Shown: positions 1 through 13,900 of the stretch, piece by piece
Layout of the letters: each line of letters starts with the position of its first letter
Position numbering within the stretch: position 1 is the stretch's first letter
Assembly (NCBI GenBank): GCA_030435675.1
Contig: CM059623.1
Span: forward strand, 13,858,092-13,922,091
DNA length: 64,000 bases
Reading direction: 5' to 3'
Source: Steinernema hermaphroditum
Lineage: Eukaryota > Nematoda > Chromadorea > Rhabditida > Steinernematidae
The notes under the pieces: generated by a model
Database searches by the model: none
Seen by the model: only the letters and a program-made list of their open reading frames with translations
What the model was told of the DNA's origin: nothing
Position numbers and translations under genes: made by a program

Positions 1-1
1 C

Positions 2-925
2 AAGTCACTCCACAATGCTGCATTGGCCACCGTCGTTCTAAACGTGGGTACTCCATGTGATCTTTCTTAAGTGAATCGAACTCAACTATAGGGACTTGCA
101 ACGAAAAGCATAGACTTCGTTTATGAATCTCTCGGGGACGACCCCGATGAGATCGCCGGTGATATGAATTCAGTTATGTCGAAAATTGAAGAGCTACAAA
201 ACATAACAGAATATACTCGGTTCTACAGAGAATACGAAGAAGTAGGACACGTCATAGCATCTGTTCTTAATATGGTTTAGAATCTTTTGGACAGCATAGC
301 TGATCAAGTGAAGCTTCTGCTCGATATGAAAGGAAATGACAGTTTCGTTTCGCTGGAGACTGAGATCGAATCGATGCTTAGACGAGAATTCAACGACCCA
401 CGGTAGATGACCCGATACTATTGAATACGGAATTCGGGATTTAGAGAACGCTACGGTGTGTTCATATGGCCGAGATACGGATGTCCTCTGATCTCCTACC
501 GCATCGTCTTCGCAAACGATTCTTCGAAAACAAAACTCTTCTCCTACAAGGATTTCAACTTTTTGATCCATCGAAGCAAGGCCGACAGTGAGGACAGGGA
601 ACTCTTCTTGGGAAAGGAAGCTTTGTTTAAAGAGAAATTGTAAGAAGATTGGAATTCCTCTTTCTTATCATTTAGGGACCTGCGCATAACTGGAACAGTT
701 TTCGTCGACGTTGATCCTGAATCGGCCAAGAGGAGTGTTGAACGCCTGAGGACGATCCACCAGTTCAATTTCGTCGCCGTCTTGGTCTTCCAAGAAGAGT
801 GGCAATGCGATGGCGTCGTCAATTCCGGGTTGGAGAGTGTCAGCGTTGTCAAGACAGCAAGGACCGGCTTTGTTCTGAACAAAAATGAAAACAACTTCAA
901 CATTTTTGCGCTGTTTGGAATGTAA
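2..925 (+). CDS. 3' part of an unrecognised multi-exon nematode gene
   Basis: Exons read as <2-43, 92-241, 281-402, 445-639 and 676-925, joined by introns of 48, 39, 42 and 36 bases with GT...TAG ends, and the frame is continuous through all of them to a TAA at 923. The encoded tail is about 250 residues, helical and acidic at first (around SKIEELQNITEYTRFYREY), then a segment with YGVFIWPRYGCPLISYR, and it ends TARTGFVLNK...ALFGM. I do not recognise the family. The gene begins before the window, so any signal peptide or start is not visible. Read without the 39-base intron the frame would meet a TAG at 278, so either that very short intron is real or the gene is broken there. A frameshifted inverted copy of the last exon lies at 1800-1996, which suggests a duplicated family. 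Confidence 0.55.
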
Positions 926-1799
926 ATACTGTAAATAACAAATGTAAAGACACCCCAATCGATCCTGTTTGTAAAAAAAGATAAGATTTCGCGGCTTTCG
1001 TGGTCGCATTTAATTAATCAAAGGGACTTGCGTGCCCGCGAGGAGCATATTTACATAAAAACAAACGCATATTTAAAAATTCCCACAAGTGTTTCACCGT
1101 AGTTCCATCGTCTCTGCAAGTAAAGTCAGAGAAGGATACTTATGAGTATTGATAAACTTCGTGATGAATTCCCGTTTCTCGCTCCCCTGACAGCAGTGAA
1201 AACACAAGGTGAGAGAGTGACTGGGAGTGGAACTGAGGAGTGGAATCTGAGTGGACGCTGGTCTTTGAGTCGACAGGATTTATTAGCGCAGGATGAGATA
1301 CAGTTGTTGTGCGGGAGGACTTGCTCACCGCAGGGAGCTCGAGACAAGGATGGGACACAGGAGATGAGAAGATCCGACGCGACTACGTCTAGTTGGGGCC
1401 GGCCACGAATGGCCGTGCAGATTGTTTAAGTAAGGATTCGGAAAGGGGCGTTTCTGACCTTGGGATTCTGCCTCAGGTGTAAGGCAATTAGGCGGCCCGC
1501 TTTGGCACATCTCCCGATATCCGTGATGGATTATCGGTGTGCGCTAAAACCGTCGCTAATTGCAGCACCACCTGATTGGGCGAGGGCCGTAAAGCTTTGG
1601 TGTGTGTACGGCGTCATTAGTCAGAGGTAGAGCTGACCTCTTGCCTCGAACTGACAGATACCGTATCCATAGGACTTCACACAGCGATATGTGAGCGGTC
1701 CCACCACAAGAGTAAAATATTTCAAGCCATCTCTGACAGAATTCAGATGGAAAGCAACAGGAGTTTTGGGTAGCGGTTTCCGAAACAAGATCTGTATTG
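926..1799. other. intergenic, no supported gene
   Basis: Short reading frames occur on both strands, but none has good splice signals or a recognisable protein. Nothing further is claimed for this stretch. Confidence 0.4.
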
Positions 1800-1996
1800 T
1801 AATGGCAGCATTTACATTCCAAACAGCGCCACAACTTTGAACTTATTCTCATCTTTAGTCAGAATAAAGCCAGTCCTTGCTGTCTTACGGTATGGGCCAT
1901 AAAGATAGCCTCACCTAGTGTTTTTCCGGTTTCTGGCTTCGTTGTGACTTTGATTACAAAAGCTGTACACCATTCGAAAGAGCGTCGAAAATGATG
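1800..1996 (-). pseudogene. inverted partial copy of the last exon of the 2-925 gene
   Basis: Read on the minus strand, this stretch ends in KTARTGF...ALFGM and a stop, closely matching the C-terminus encoded at about 850-925 on the plus strand. The 20 bases around the stop (gcgctgtttggaatgtaaat) are identical. One base is missing just before the KTARTG motif relative to the intact copy, so the upstream part (FVIKVTTKPETGKTLGE) is in another frame. The copy stops abruptly at 1997, exactly where the fold-back element begins, so the element probably cut it. Confidence 0.55.
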
Positions 1997-3025
1997 ACGG
2001 ACAGCTTGCATTCCGAAATCAGTCGGCGAAAAATTTTGAAATTTTTAGAGACAAAATAAAAAAGTGTCCAATTTCACCGGGCCATATTGATCGCCTCACC
2101 CTGTGTAAAACCCGTTTTGTGCAACATAAATGAACAATGCAACAACGTGGTGCAGTAAATAACATTAAGAATTGATATTTAGCGGATCTAAGTGTAGTTT
2201 GGACAATGCCCAGGTGGTTTGGGATGTCAAAACCTTTAAATTTGTAATAGCAGTTCCAGACAACTAAGAACTTGGGAATTTTCATTGAAAAGTGACCAAA
2301 TAAAACGTGTAAATAACGTGAATCATCTTTTTCTCCATTAAAAATAACCTAGAGAGTGAAGTGAGTCGAAATAAGTACCTTTGAGGACCTTTTCGCCTTC
2401 AAAACTTAGAACCGCAACTTATCGAGCACTCTTAAATGGGTCCCGAAACGATGTGAAATACCGGCTTTCCGGTCTTTTTAAATGACACCACGTTGTAGAC
2501 CGAGCAAAATAACCCCTAGGCACAATCTTCTCTTGATTTCATGGTACAGCTTCACAAAGCAAAACAATTCTTCCAAGACGCTTTTTTATCATTCCAAACT
2601 TTAGAACCATACCTTTCAAAAGGCAAAAAGTAAATGACAAAAAAGCGTCCTGGAAGAATTGCTTTGTTTTGAGAAGCTGTACCATGGAGAAAAAGATGAT
2701 TCACGTTATTTACACGTTTTATTTGGTCACTTTTCAATGAAAATTCCCAAGTTCTTAGTTGTCTGGAACTGCTATTACAAATTTAAAGGTTTTGACATCC
2801 CAAACCACCTGGGCATTGTCCAAACTACACTTAGATCCGCTAAATATCAATTCTTAATGTTATTTACTGCACCACGTTGTTGCATTGTTCATTTATGTTG
2901 CACAAAACGGGTTTTACACAGGGTGAGGCGATCAATATGGCCCGGTGAAATTGGACACTTTTTTATTTTGTCTCTAAAAATTTCAAAATTTTTCGCCGAC
3001 TGATTTCGGAATGCAAGCTGTCCGT
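1997..3025. mobile_element. fold-back (MITE-like) element with 342-base inverted arms and a nested inner hairpin
   Basis: Bases 1997-2338 are repeated in reverse complement at 2684-3025, both 342 long and almost identical. Inside lies a second inverted pair at about 2540-2593 and 2630-2683, so the element folds as a hairpin within a hairpin. About 200 extra bases (2339-2539) sit on the left side only and look like an insertion; parts of them resemble the element at 48137-48665. The frames readable along the arms are by-products of the repeat. No transposase is present, so it would be non-autonomous. No clear target-site duplication was seen. Confidence 0.75.
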
Positions 3026-3159
3026 TTTGGAAGATCTTCTACAAGCCCTACTTCAAAACGCTGATGCAATCCAATCGTTGGTTTTTTCGAGTGCTCTTTC
3101 AAACGTCTTTGCACAAACCTGATCGGATTCGAGGAACGGTTCAGAGAAAAGAAGGACCC

Positions 3160-3235
3160 CAGCCGGCGTCGAACCCTTCCCCGACCGACTACAAATCGAG
3201 CATGGTCGCAATGAGCCGCACAGTCACTGCCAACA
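3160..3235 (-). repeat. tRNA-like dispersed repeat, copy 1
   Basis: On the minus strand a B-box-like T-arm (GGGTTCGACGCC) and an anticodon-loop-like TTTGTAG follow a GGCTCATTGCGA start. A second, similar copy is at 49065-49147. The cloverleaf is too degenerate to call a working tRNA. It could be the head of a tRNA-derived SINE or an old tRNA pseudogene. Confidence 0.35.
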
Positions 3236-3577
3236 TACTTTCGGGACCCAGAGATATGTTTAGTGAATGCGAGTACTCGGTTTAGTGCCTACGAACTCCA
3301 TGTTAGATTACTGTACACAGGCAGCTCTCAACTTGGCACCTGGACGATGTGATACAACTGCTTATTTACTTCCTTAGACGATTTTCGTGGCAACTCTTAT
3401 AATCAAAATCTCCTTTTTTCTGCGGAGTGGTTTGTAATTCGAAAAACCTCAGCGACTGCTTGTATCATATCGCTTTGATAGCATGCCAGTCCGTGGCGGG
3501 ACCACCGGGAAAGTGTTTCTTGTCTTCTTTGTTACTGTTTTTTTTTTGTTGATTTCATCTGTTCGATGATGAGTTCC

Positions 3578-3596
3578 CCCTTTTGTTTCGTTACAG
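3578..3596 (+). promoter_or_regulatory. pyrimidine tract and AG upstream of the AlaRS start (likely leader acceptor)
   Basis: A T-rich tract ends in TTACAG 25 bases before the ATG at 3622. It has the form of a nematode 3' splice site and could accept a spliced leader or a cis-spliced 5' UTR exon. Confidence 0.4.
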
Positions 3597-3621
3597 CTGT
3601 GTAGACGACCTTCTTTTAGGC

Positions 3622-5729
<2,108 letters not shown>

Positions 5730-5909
5730 GATTGTTTGCTGCCCATATGTTTTTGTAGGAATATTAAGATTGTTAAAGTTCAGCTATTCAGCGAAAAAGT
5801 TGCCAACGTGTAGGGGTACTTGGAACCTAGGGGACCCAGCACTTGTATTGACAAGTAGCAGAGTTGGTTTTAACGACTATCGTAAAAGGAAAAATCACGC
5901 AAAAACGTT

Positions 5910-5982
5910 TGATCTCGGGCGGGCTCGAACCGCCGGCCTTCTGTGTGTTAGACAGATGTGATAACCACTACACCACGAGATC
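5910..5982 (-). tRNA. tRNA-Val (AAC)
   Basis: The reverse complement starts GATCTCG and ends CGAGATC plus discriminator A, with a full D-arm (GTGTAGTGGTTATCAC), an anticodon stem CTGT/ACAG around loop CTAACAC, and T-arm GGTTCGAGCC. A run of Ts follows on the transcribed strand as a Pol III terminator. Three more copies are at 24578, 27187 and 52506. Confidence 0.95.
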
Positions 5983-6139
5983 ACAGTTCGAAGAGCCTTC
6001 GACGTTGCTTTTTTAGTGTCCCTTTTCCCATTAAAGAACATAACATCGATCCCGGTTAAACCCAAAGACCATCTGCGTTTAATAAAATTGAATAAATAAA
6101 AACAAGTAAATGAATTAATTAATCAAAAAATAAAAACAT

Positions 6140-6211
6140 AGGGAGCAACCGGATTTGAACCGGTGACCTCTCGATCTGCAGTCGAATGCTCTGCCACTGA
6201 GCTATGCCCCC
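6140..6211 (-). tRNA. tRNA-Cys (GCA)
   Basis: The reverse complement begins GGGGGCATAGCTCAGTGG and has anticodon loop CTGCAGA (GCA) and T-arm GGTTCAAATCC. The acceptor closes with one G-U pair and discriminator U. Poly-T follows. Confidence 0.95.
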
Positions 6212-6321
6212 ACATTGGTTAGCGGCGCTCGGTTCGATTAGACCGCCGGAGTGATCCGTCCGAGAAGACAAATGTTACACAGTGTTGACACTAGTTGCCG
6301 CCGATAAGAGACACTTGTGTC

Positions 6322-6393
6322 GGTCCCGTGGTGTAGCGGTTAGCACTCAGGACTCTGAATCCTGCGACCCGAGTTCAAATCTCGGCGGGACCT
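6322..6393 (+). tRNA. tRNA-Gln (CTG)
   Basis: The acceptor GGTCCCG pairs with CGGGACC, followed by discriminator T. The D-arm is GTGTAGCGGTTAGCAC, the anticodon loop CTCTGAA (CTG) is closed by CAGGA/TCCTG, and the T-arm is GAGTTCAAATCTC. A TTTT terminator lies shortly downstream. Confidence 0.95.
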
Positions 6394-6820
6394 ATCAGTT
6401 TTGTTCTTGTTTAATAGTATTACTAAGAGCTTATCAGGGCTGATGCAGGTCCCTTGTCCAAATATCGTTCATTCGAGGTACCCAAAAACCAGACGACATA
6501 GAATTCTACTTATTTATCTTCACTACATATCAACGTTTTGTATCAAGTGTAAGCCTTAAGCTGACCAAATACATGTGAATGTGTGTACAGAATATGTGGA
6601 GAACAAGACAATAAATGCAATAAGATAAGAAGGAGCACCCGCTCAATTAAAACTATGTAGCTCGTTTGTGAATGTGCAGCTTAAAGCCAGGAGGAAAACA
6701 GGAGGGAGGATAACAGCAAATAAGGCAGCTAGTGAGAAGGAAGGGAATTACGTGACCGTATCACAGATTGGTAAACCCAAAGGCACTTGGGCGGGTGGTG
6801 AATGGGGGGAAAAGAGGGAT

Positions 6821-9470
6821 TTAGGCCGCAGCCTGGCACTGGGTAAGGGTGTTGGTGGCGGGAGTTTCGGCAGTGCAGCACTCGCAAGTAGTGTCCGGGA
6901 CCTGCACTTCCCATTTGAGTTCATTACGGTAGGTGTGGAGGAGGTCGAGGATGACGCCGTTGGTCCACCCGAAGCCTTCTTGGAGTTCGTATTCGCCTCC
7001 GCCGCCGGCCGTCTTGAAGCACTGCGATTCGACGTTGTACTGAAGAGCGGAGAGTTAGATTCGGGTAAAGGGGATGGAGAGGCTTACCTTCTCAAACATA
7101 CGACCTCCACTGTTCAGCCACATAATGTAGTTCTTGCGGATCCACTTGTCGGCGATGGTCTTCGCCAACTCGGCCTGTCCATTGTTGCGCAGTCCGTTGA
7201 TGACCACCCAGGTGGTGGGTGCCCAGGCGTTGGGGAAGTCCCACTGCTGTCCAGAGGAGATCAGGGAGCTTGGAAGGCCGCCAGGGAAGGAGAGGACGCC
7301 GGCTTCGGAAAGGTAGCGCGCCACGGACGCTCCGTCGAAGCCTTCATGTGTGCAGCCGGTGAAGAGGGGGAAGAAGTTAGTGTCGAAGTAGATGTTGACG
7401 TGCTTGTGCGTCTTCATGTCGTAGTCGAACCAGCATCCGCAGGCTTCGTTCCAGAACACTTGGTGGATGGCCTCGCGCATGATCTCGTACTCGGTGAACG
7501 CCTTCAGGGCCTTCTCGGTGTCGCCGACCGTCTGGAACATCTCGCCCATCATGCGCAGATTGCCGCAAATGATCGCGTTCAGGTCGACGGGAATGATTTC
7601 GGAGGTGCGCGTGGAGCCCATCTTGCCCGCCATCGGACCGTCGTGCATGAACCAGCGCGACGAGAAGTCACGGCCACTTTCGGCCGCCGCCGCGATGTCG
7701 CCCCAGAGGCGCTGCTTCTCGAAAACGTCCGAAATGTGCTCGGCGCTCTCGAAGTCTTCGCGCCAGGACTCGGGACGCGGGGCTTGAGCGACGACGTGAT
7801 AGCGGTAGAGGTGCGACTTCCAGCCGGTGTGTTGGATGGTGCGGTTGGCGCGGAAGAACTCGAACTCCTTTTCCAGCCACGACAGAGCGGACTTGACGAA
7901 CTCGACGTCCTGTGTGGCCTTGAAGTACTCGTGCACGCACCAGGTGAGCAGGGGCGGCTGCGAACGGTTCAGGTAGTAGATGCGGTTGCCGTTGGGCACG
8001 AAGCCGTACTGGTCGATGAGGTGGCCCATGTTCTCGATCATGCCGCGCGCCGTGCTGAACATGCCGGAGACGAGGAGGCCCTTGATGGTGAAGAAGGAGT
8101 CCCAGTAGTACATCTCGCGGAAACGGCCGCCGGGGACGACGAAGGGTTTGGGAAGGGCGATGAGGGAGTAGCGGTTTGGGGAGGCGTGCACTTTCTCAGA
8201 TACCTGAAATTAGAGGCTATTTAGATCCAATTCAAAGCAGTAAGGTGGGTTCTGACTATGATCTCCCTGCTGTAGAAACGACTCACCTTTCGGCAAAGCG
8301 TAGGCCACTTCTTGTGCAGTTCCTGAGCCCAGTGACGATAGTTAGGGTCGAGGATGTTGGTGAGCGATTCGGAGTTGGCCACGAAGTCGCTCGGCTCATG
8401 GTCTTCAAGTTCTCCGCCAGGGCTGTCGAAATGCTCTTCGATGAATAGGCGCAGGGTGGTCGCATCGGGGATCCCGGCAGCGCAGATGAGCTTCCATTTG
8501 TTCAGGGCGATTTCTGAAAGAAAACGAAGGTTAGACGGACTTTAAGGGTGTTCATTGGCCCTAGTCTAAAGTCTAGTCTAACATCTTTCTATTATATGTT
8601 TTAGAAAGACCTCATATGACTCAAGTTGAGGTTCAGAGACCACACGATCTCCACTAAGTACGCATGTCCTCTAAATAAAGCCATTTTTAAGTTCTCCGTC
8701 AACATCCACAAGTACGCAGCTAACCAGAAACCAAAAAAGTGCCCTTTTTGCCCGACTTTTAAAGATCGCGTTCGCGCGCTAATCGATACGTCGCCGGCCG
8801 ACATTCCCACAAGTACAACGAATTAGGGCGCCTCCGCGGTGACGCTGACGTCACGGAGACGGCAGCCACCCGTCGTGTTCGCATCGATTAGGGCTCGAAG
8901 GAACATCCAAAGAACGAACGGGTCAAAAGAGCGTAAACAACATGGAAAGCGTGGATGATAATTGGACCCTTTTACTCTATGGATGTTTTGAAATGTGTCA
9001 ATTGCGAAAAGACGGTTCACCATGGGAGTTCAGTGACGGTTTAGTGTCGAAAAGGGTAAAGCCACTCTTAATCAGAGATTAAGGGTCGGGCTTCTGAGTA
9101 TCATTGGGGCCAGAGCCCAAAAATTGATGTGAAAAGAACATCTCACTGAATAAGGGTTCAGGCACTTTAGACCTTCACTACAGCTTCAAATATGATCAGA
9201 CCCTCAGGATAATAAGATATTTCTGGATTATCAGAGGCACTAAGCCACATCTTAATCGGATAAGAACACTTACCAGCATCGCATTTGAGGGGCATGTCGA
9301 CGAAGTGCTTGCAGTCCTGGAAGAGGTTGGCGCTCTGGACGGCTTCCAGAAGGCTGCCACCGCAGTAGATTTCGCCGCGCATCCTCGAAGCGACGTCGGT
9401 GGTGTTGAGTCGACGAATGGATTGAAGCCCGAGTGAGGCGATCTGCTGCAGCTGTGAGCGCAGGTTTACT
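6821..9470 (-). CDS. trehalase (glycoside hydrolase family 37)
   Basis: The enzyme hydrolyses trehalose to two glucoses. Minus-strand exons 9274-9470, 8287-8513, 7088-8203 and 6821-7039 join in frame to about 586 residues plus a TAA at 6821. The family order is clear: [12 protein letters not shown] near the N-terminus, signature 1 [14 protein letters not shown], the [10 protein letters not shown] catalytic-Asp region, signature 2 [11 protein letters not shown], and the glycine-rich [17 protein letters not shown] near the C-terminus. Introns are 48, 83 and 760 bases; the large one holds no other gene. The start is not settled: 9470 follows a good acceptor (CTTTGTAG), so a further 5' exon or an in-frame ATG upstream (to about 9652) may supply a signal peptide. 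The position before the catalytic Asp is Arg, where many trehalases have Trp. A membrane anchor is not evident; the last residues are Cys/Thr-rich. Confidence 0.92.
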
Positions 9471-10735
9471 CTACAAAGTCGAGCAATAGAAGGAATAGAG
9501 AGAGCTGAGACGAGGCCCAACCACACAAGCGATGTGGTCTCGTAACGAATGGCGAGGCCTTTTAACGGGCACGACGCGGCGGAGAGGGTGGAGGGTATTG
9601 TGGCGTGGTGTTGAAGCCGTCGCCAGCCCAAGCGCCGCCCCTTCCAAAGCACCCAAGCCCAGGCCGGAAGGAAAATTTCGCGCCGTCTCTCGGCTGGTCA
9701 GAGTCCCCGAAGCGCCGCCCCCTCCGTTCTCATATGACTTCGTCTGGGTGGGTGCGATCGGAATCGGTGCGCCACGGGTAAACAACCCGAGAAGTTTGAG
9801 AGGTTTTTGCCACGAGGCCTTATCAGTTGTGGACGGATTGTGCAGCAGCGGTGGAATGACGGGGATTTGACACGAAGAGAAATGGGAGAATCGATTGGGA
9901 ACAGCAAAATGGTTTTCTCACAGTTGACGCATCGTTCACACGTTCGATTTAATTATGCCACTTTGAATGGAGTGACAGGAAGCCAGGTGATCTTGATCAC
10001 TTGGCCAAAGTATCAGAAGTGTTCACGGGGTGAGACATAAACCCATGAAAGTATCTACGAGAAGGTATCCCTTCAGGGTAAGGGTTCCTTTCAAAACGAT
10101 TCGCCTAGGGTTCAAGGTCTAAAAGTAATGCTACCCGACCATTAAGCTCAAGTTTTCTTGGTGTTCATATGGACATGGTTTGCTCTGGAAGAAGACCAGA
10201 TCACAAGCAAACAATAAAGGCAGATATGGATTCGTTGGTCACTTAATAGGCTAACATTTGAAGCTCCGATGGGTCAACCCTATACATGAGAAACCTAGCG
10301 GGCCAAACTAATGAACTCCGTTTATATATGATGGATTGATCTATACAAGACGAGCTCTAAAAACCACTTCAGAAGACTAGTAGAACCACTTTTTCAGAAA
10401 ATCATTTGAGGGATCTTATCTAATGTGCAATTCTAGTCCTGGTCTGACCGAGAAGTGCTCATTTAAGCGCTACACCAGAAGGCACCAGTTGCGCAGGATA
10501 ACTCAAGTTGCTGACAGACACCTGAAAAATGAGATTACCTCTGGAAAATCGGATCTTTCTGGTGCGTGTGTACCATTTGCGTCTTATTTTTCGTCTCTTC
10601 CAGATTGCTATCAACCCCAAAACCAAGACCGACGCGGTCTTACTTTATGTCACCGTTCAACTTCTCACGTGTGTGTGGGTGTTGTTTTCGCTAATCCATC
10701 CATTACACGCTTTTCAGAACACTGGACAAATACGT
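9471..10735. other. upstream region of trehalase, no confident gene
   Basis: A GC-rich stretch at 9540-9780 may hold the trehalase 5' exon or promoter. At about 10600 a TTCCAG precedes a short open run (IAINPKTKTDA) that could be a relic exon, but nothing continues it. Confidence 0.3.
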
Positions 10736-10957
10736 CTAAGCATGCACTTTTATTCTGTGGAACTGTGAGTGACGAGGATAGTCACGGATTTCCTTGTCAT
10801 ACCGTTGGCGTTGGTCTTCTTCTGCCTTCGGCTGGAGACGGTATCCAAGCAGAGCGATCAGCGGTCCCATCAGTGTGAGGCGAAGAGTATGGATCCTGTC
10901 GTGACCTGACAATGCTACGGCAGGAACGGATCCCATCTTCAGCTTGGCTGGCGGCAT
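10736..10957 (-). CDS. small protein of 73 residues, possibly ATP synthase subunit e-like
   Basis: A single-exon minus-strand frame runs from an ATG at 10957 to a TAG at 10736. It has a basic start (MPPAKLKMG), a hydrophobic stretch (LTLMGPLIALLGYRL), and a charged tail with QPKAEEDQRQRYDKEIRD. The arrangement of one membrane-like helix followed by PxAEE and a Glu/Lys/Arg helix recalls subunit e of mitochondrial ATP synthase, but the match is weak and drawn from memory. An AATAAA lies within the last codons, so the frame could also be a processed copy. Confidence 0.35.
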   Translation of the reverse strand: MPPAKLKMGSVPAVALSGHDRIHTLRLTLMGPLIALLGYRLQPKAEEDQRQRYDKEIRDYPRHSQFHRIKVHA

Positions 10958-13900
10958 GTGCCTCGGAGTTGCGCACCATCTTCGGTTGCTTCCATGGGTG
11001 GAGCAGACGAAGCTGTATCCGTTGGTATATCAAGTATATCCGCTGGAGGCGCGGCGATATGTAACAGCCAGCGAAAGATGGAATCCCATCATTCGATCAG
11101 TTAGGAGGGGAAGGGCTTCAACGAGACTTCGGCTTCTGATCGCCACCGACTCAAATGAAAGACACCGAAGATAAACACGGATTTATTTTTCCAAACGCTC
11201 TCCCTCCTGGATCCTATGAAATAAAGACGATATGCGAGACCCCATCTAATGCAGTTATTTTTCGATTAAGGGCTCAGAAATCGGTCCAAAATTCGGACTT
11301 TCTCCCGCGAGGCGACATTACCACATCATCTTCTCCTCTAATTAGACTTTGAACGGCAAAACAGGCTGACACAAAAGTCGAACAGCTGTCCTTGCCTAGG
11401 GCAATCCATCACCTAACCAAAGTACATCTCGTAATCTTTAAAGACAGTCTCCTAGTTTCTTCACAATATGAAGGATCTCCAAGGGAACCGTCATCTATAT
11501 CCTCGATTAGTCACTAATGTCTAAGCGCTATAAATCTCCTTAATGACGGTGTAGGAGGTCGCTTTAGGAGGATCTCCAGGAAACACGCAAAGTGAAAACA
11601 GGAAAATCGTATGTCGATTACGTAGGTTTGCAATAAACTAATGGAGGAATTTGCTTGATGAGTGAAATATCGATTGGTAGAAGTCGGTTCCGACAGGATT
11701 TTGGTCAACTGTGCCCTATTCTAGCTTCTGGAAATGGGCCCTTGCCAAATCGAAAAGAGCAGCTTTCGTCGTATGGTAGGCAACCCCAGCTGTATTTATT
11801 CATTTATAAGATCATTATAGGTCACTTATGGCTTAAGCACAATCTTTCTCGGTCTGCAGTTAGTCAGGATTAACAGACTAACAAGCCAAGTTTACGAGAT
11901 CGGTAGAGATGTGCACACACAGATCATCTTTTAAGTGAATCGTCCATGGGAATGTCCATGTGAAAAGTGTCCCTTTCAGGCCACAAAGGTCATGGCACGA
12001 TCTTGACCCTTGTAACTTCTAAAAGGCCCTTCATTTCGCTATACACCTTGAGTTCATGACCAATTACGTTTTATCACCTTTACAAGGCCACTGAAACGGT
12101 GGATACAGTACCCAAACGAGCCACAATGTTTTTCATCACCTTTAGTGTTATTTTTCAGTTACCTATCAAAAACAGCCGTCTACATAGTATACACTATGGT
12201 CGGATAATCCCGATATAAGCGTTTCAGACCTGTTTTTTCGTTTCCCCGTTAAGTATACTTTGCTCCCAGTGTTTACATTTCTGTATGCCTCTTTTCTCAA
12301 ACTTTGTACATCCAGTACAACGATCTCCGTAGCCGAGCTCAAAGATATCCTTGAAGTTGAACAAACGACCAAATGATCGATTGTTTCGAAATGCACGTTA
12401 GCGTCGCGGCGCTGAGATGTTCGAATGTTCAGAGATCAGTTCGGCTTAGAGGTGCACTGACGGGGGTGATGCAAAAGTTGATTTATAGGGGAAGCACATG
12501 CCCAATATCGCTTGGTGACGTTTAGATTGGGTCCTGGAGCGAGAAATCCTATAAATGAGACGAATGCGTTCTGCTTGCTCTCTAGAACAGAGTTCCGCCA
12601 TGCATCAGTTGTATTGATTTTCAGGCTCTCCGCGCCGGGACCCTGCAGACCTCTGATGTCTCGTCTTGTTTTGGCCAAAATGCACTTTGTGAACAAGCCC
12701 ATTTCAAATTCATGAACATCAGCAAAAGTTCACAAGCAGCTTGTTTACATACACTTTGCTATGGGACATCAGAAAATCAGAAAAGTTCTCTTTCAAAAGC
12801 TCTTGGGGGATTTTTTGTGACTTTTTGTCTTTTCAAAAAGACGACCAAAACAGGTTCCCACGCGTCTTGTCTACATACAGAGCACATAAAAGCCGTCGGA
12901 ATCGAGTAAACAACTTACTGATGATGGATTAAGTTGTGGGATTGTGCGGGTTAAAGAAAGAAGGAAGCGTTTTGGGTTGTCCTATAGCTCCGTTTGTGGG
13001 GCTTAGATTTCGCGATATAACGGGGTGACCATTCATCCCATGGTAGGCATTAATAAGAAGCTAAGATGTAGAAAGCTCCAGAACAATAACCCCAAATCAA
13101 AAAATCGCCATAGACAAAATGTCTTATGAATGATTCGGTGTATCGAAGCTTATCTGACCTCATCCTTGTTCATCCAAAGCTCTATGAACCCATCTATGAT
13201 TCCTACCTTATCGAAGCTTATCTCTGGACTATCGTAATCACAAGAATACATGCACTAAGTAGCAGTTCTCCAAATTGTCACTGTATGTATCTACAGATTG
13301 TCACCGCGATCAATGGCACTTTTCGTCATCTTACCCTCATCAACCGTTCACCTTTGTCCCCTCAAGCAAGTCATACCACGACAAGAAAGCGCCGATCGAT
13401 CGTCTCTTCGCTTCTTCCGACCGTCTAGACGTCTATCCTCCGATCTCAAACTGTCCCCTTTTGGCCTCTTCCTCTTTTCCCGCTCGCCGCTTGTTGACTA
13501 GCGAGGCTCTGCGGAGGTGCCGGCTCGGACGGCGCGCCACCACCAACAAGCCGTTCCGCGGAGTATCATCTCAGCTGTATGCACCCCAAAAAAGTGATGT
13601 AATCGGCGGCTGCGCGGCCCGTGACCGTCACGTGCGCCCGGGCTGACGGGGTGGCTGAAGCGGAGATCAGAATTGCGCAGCGCCGGGGGATCTAATGGGA
13701 GGAAATGAGGAAAACTTTTGAGGGGTTTGCATGTAAACATGAAGAATATCCTCTTAAGAGTATGGTCAGATTCGTCGTACAGAAGATTAAGTCTTCTAGG
13801 TTTGGAATCCGGGACCAGGACTTCCACAGCTTCAGTGTTTGTTCACTATAAGATTCCATCAACCTACTAGGATACTTTCAAAGAATGAATGCTTGATGAA

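Noticed and set aside
278..280. In-frame TAG suggesting that the 2-925 gene is a pseudogene
   Set aside because: A 39-base GT...TAG intron at 242-280 removes it in frame, and the other apparent stop at 404 is removed by a 42-base intron. A broken gene remains possible but is not required.
6668..8224. A 518-residue open frame on the plus strand
   Set aside because: It is the complementary shadow of the trehalase exon. The minus strand carries all family motifs, and the plus frame reads as low-complexity Val/Gly/Glu without a domain.
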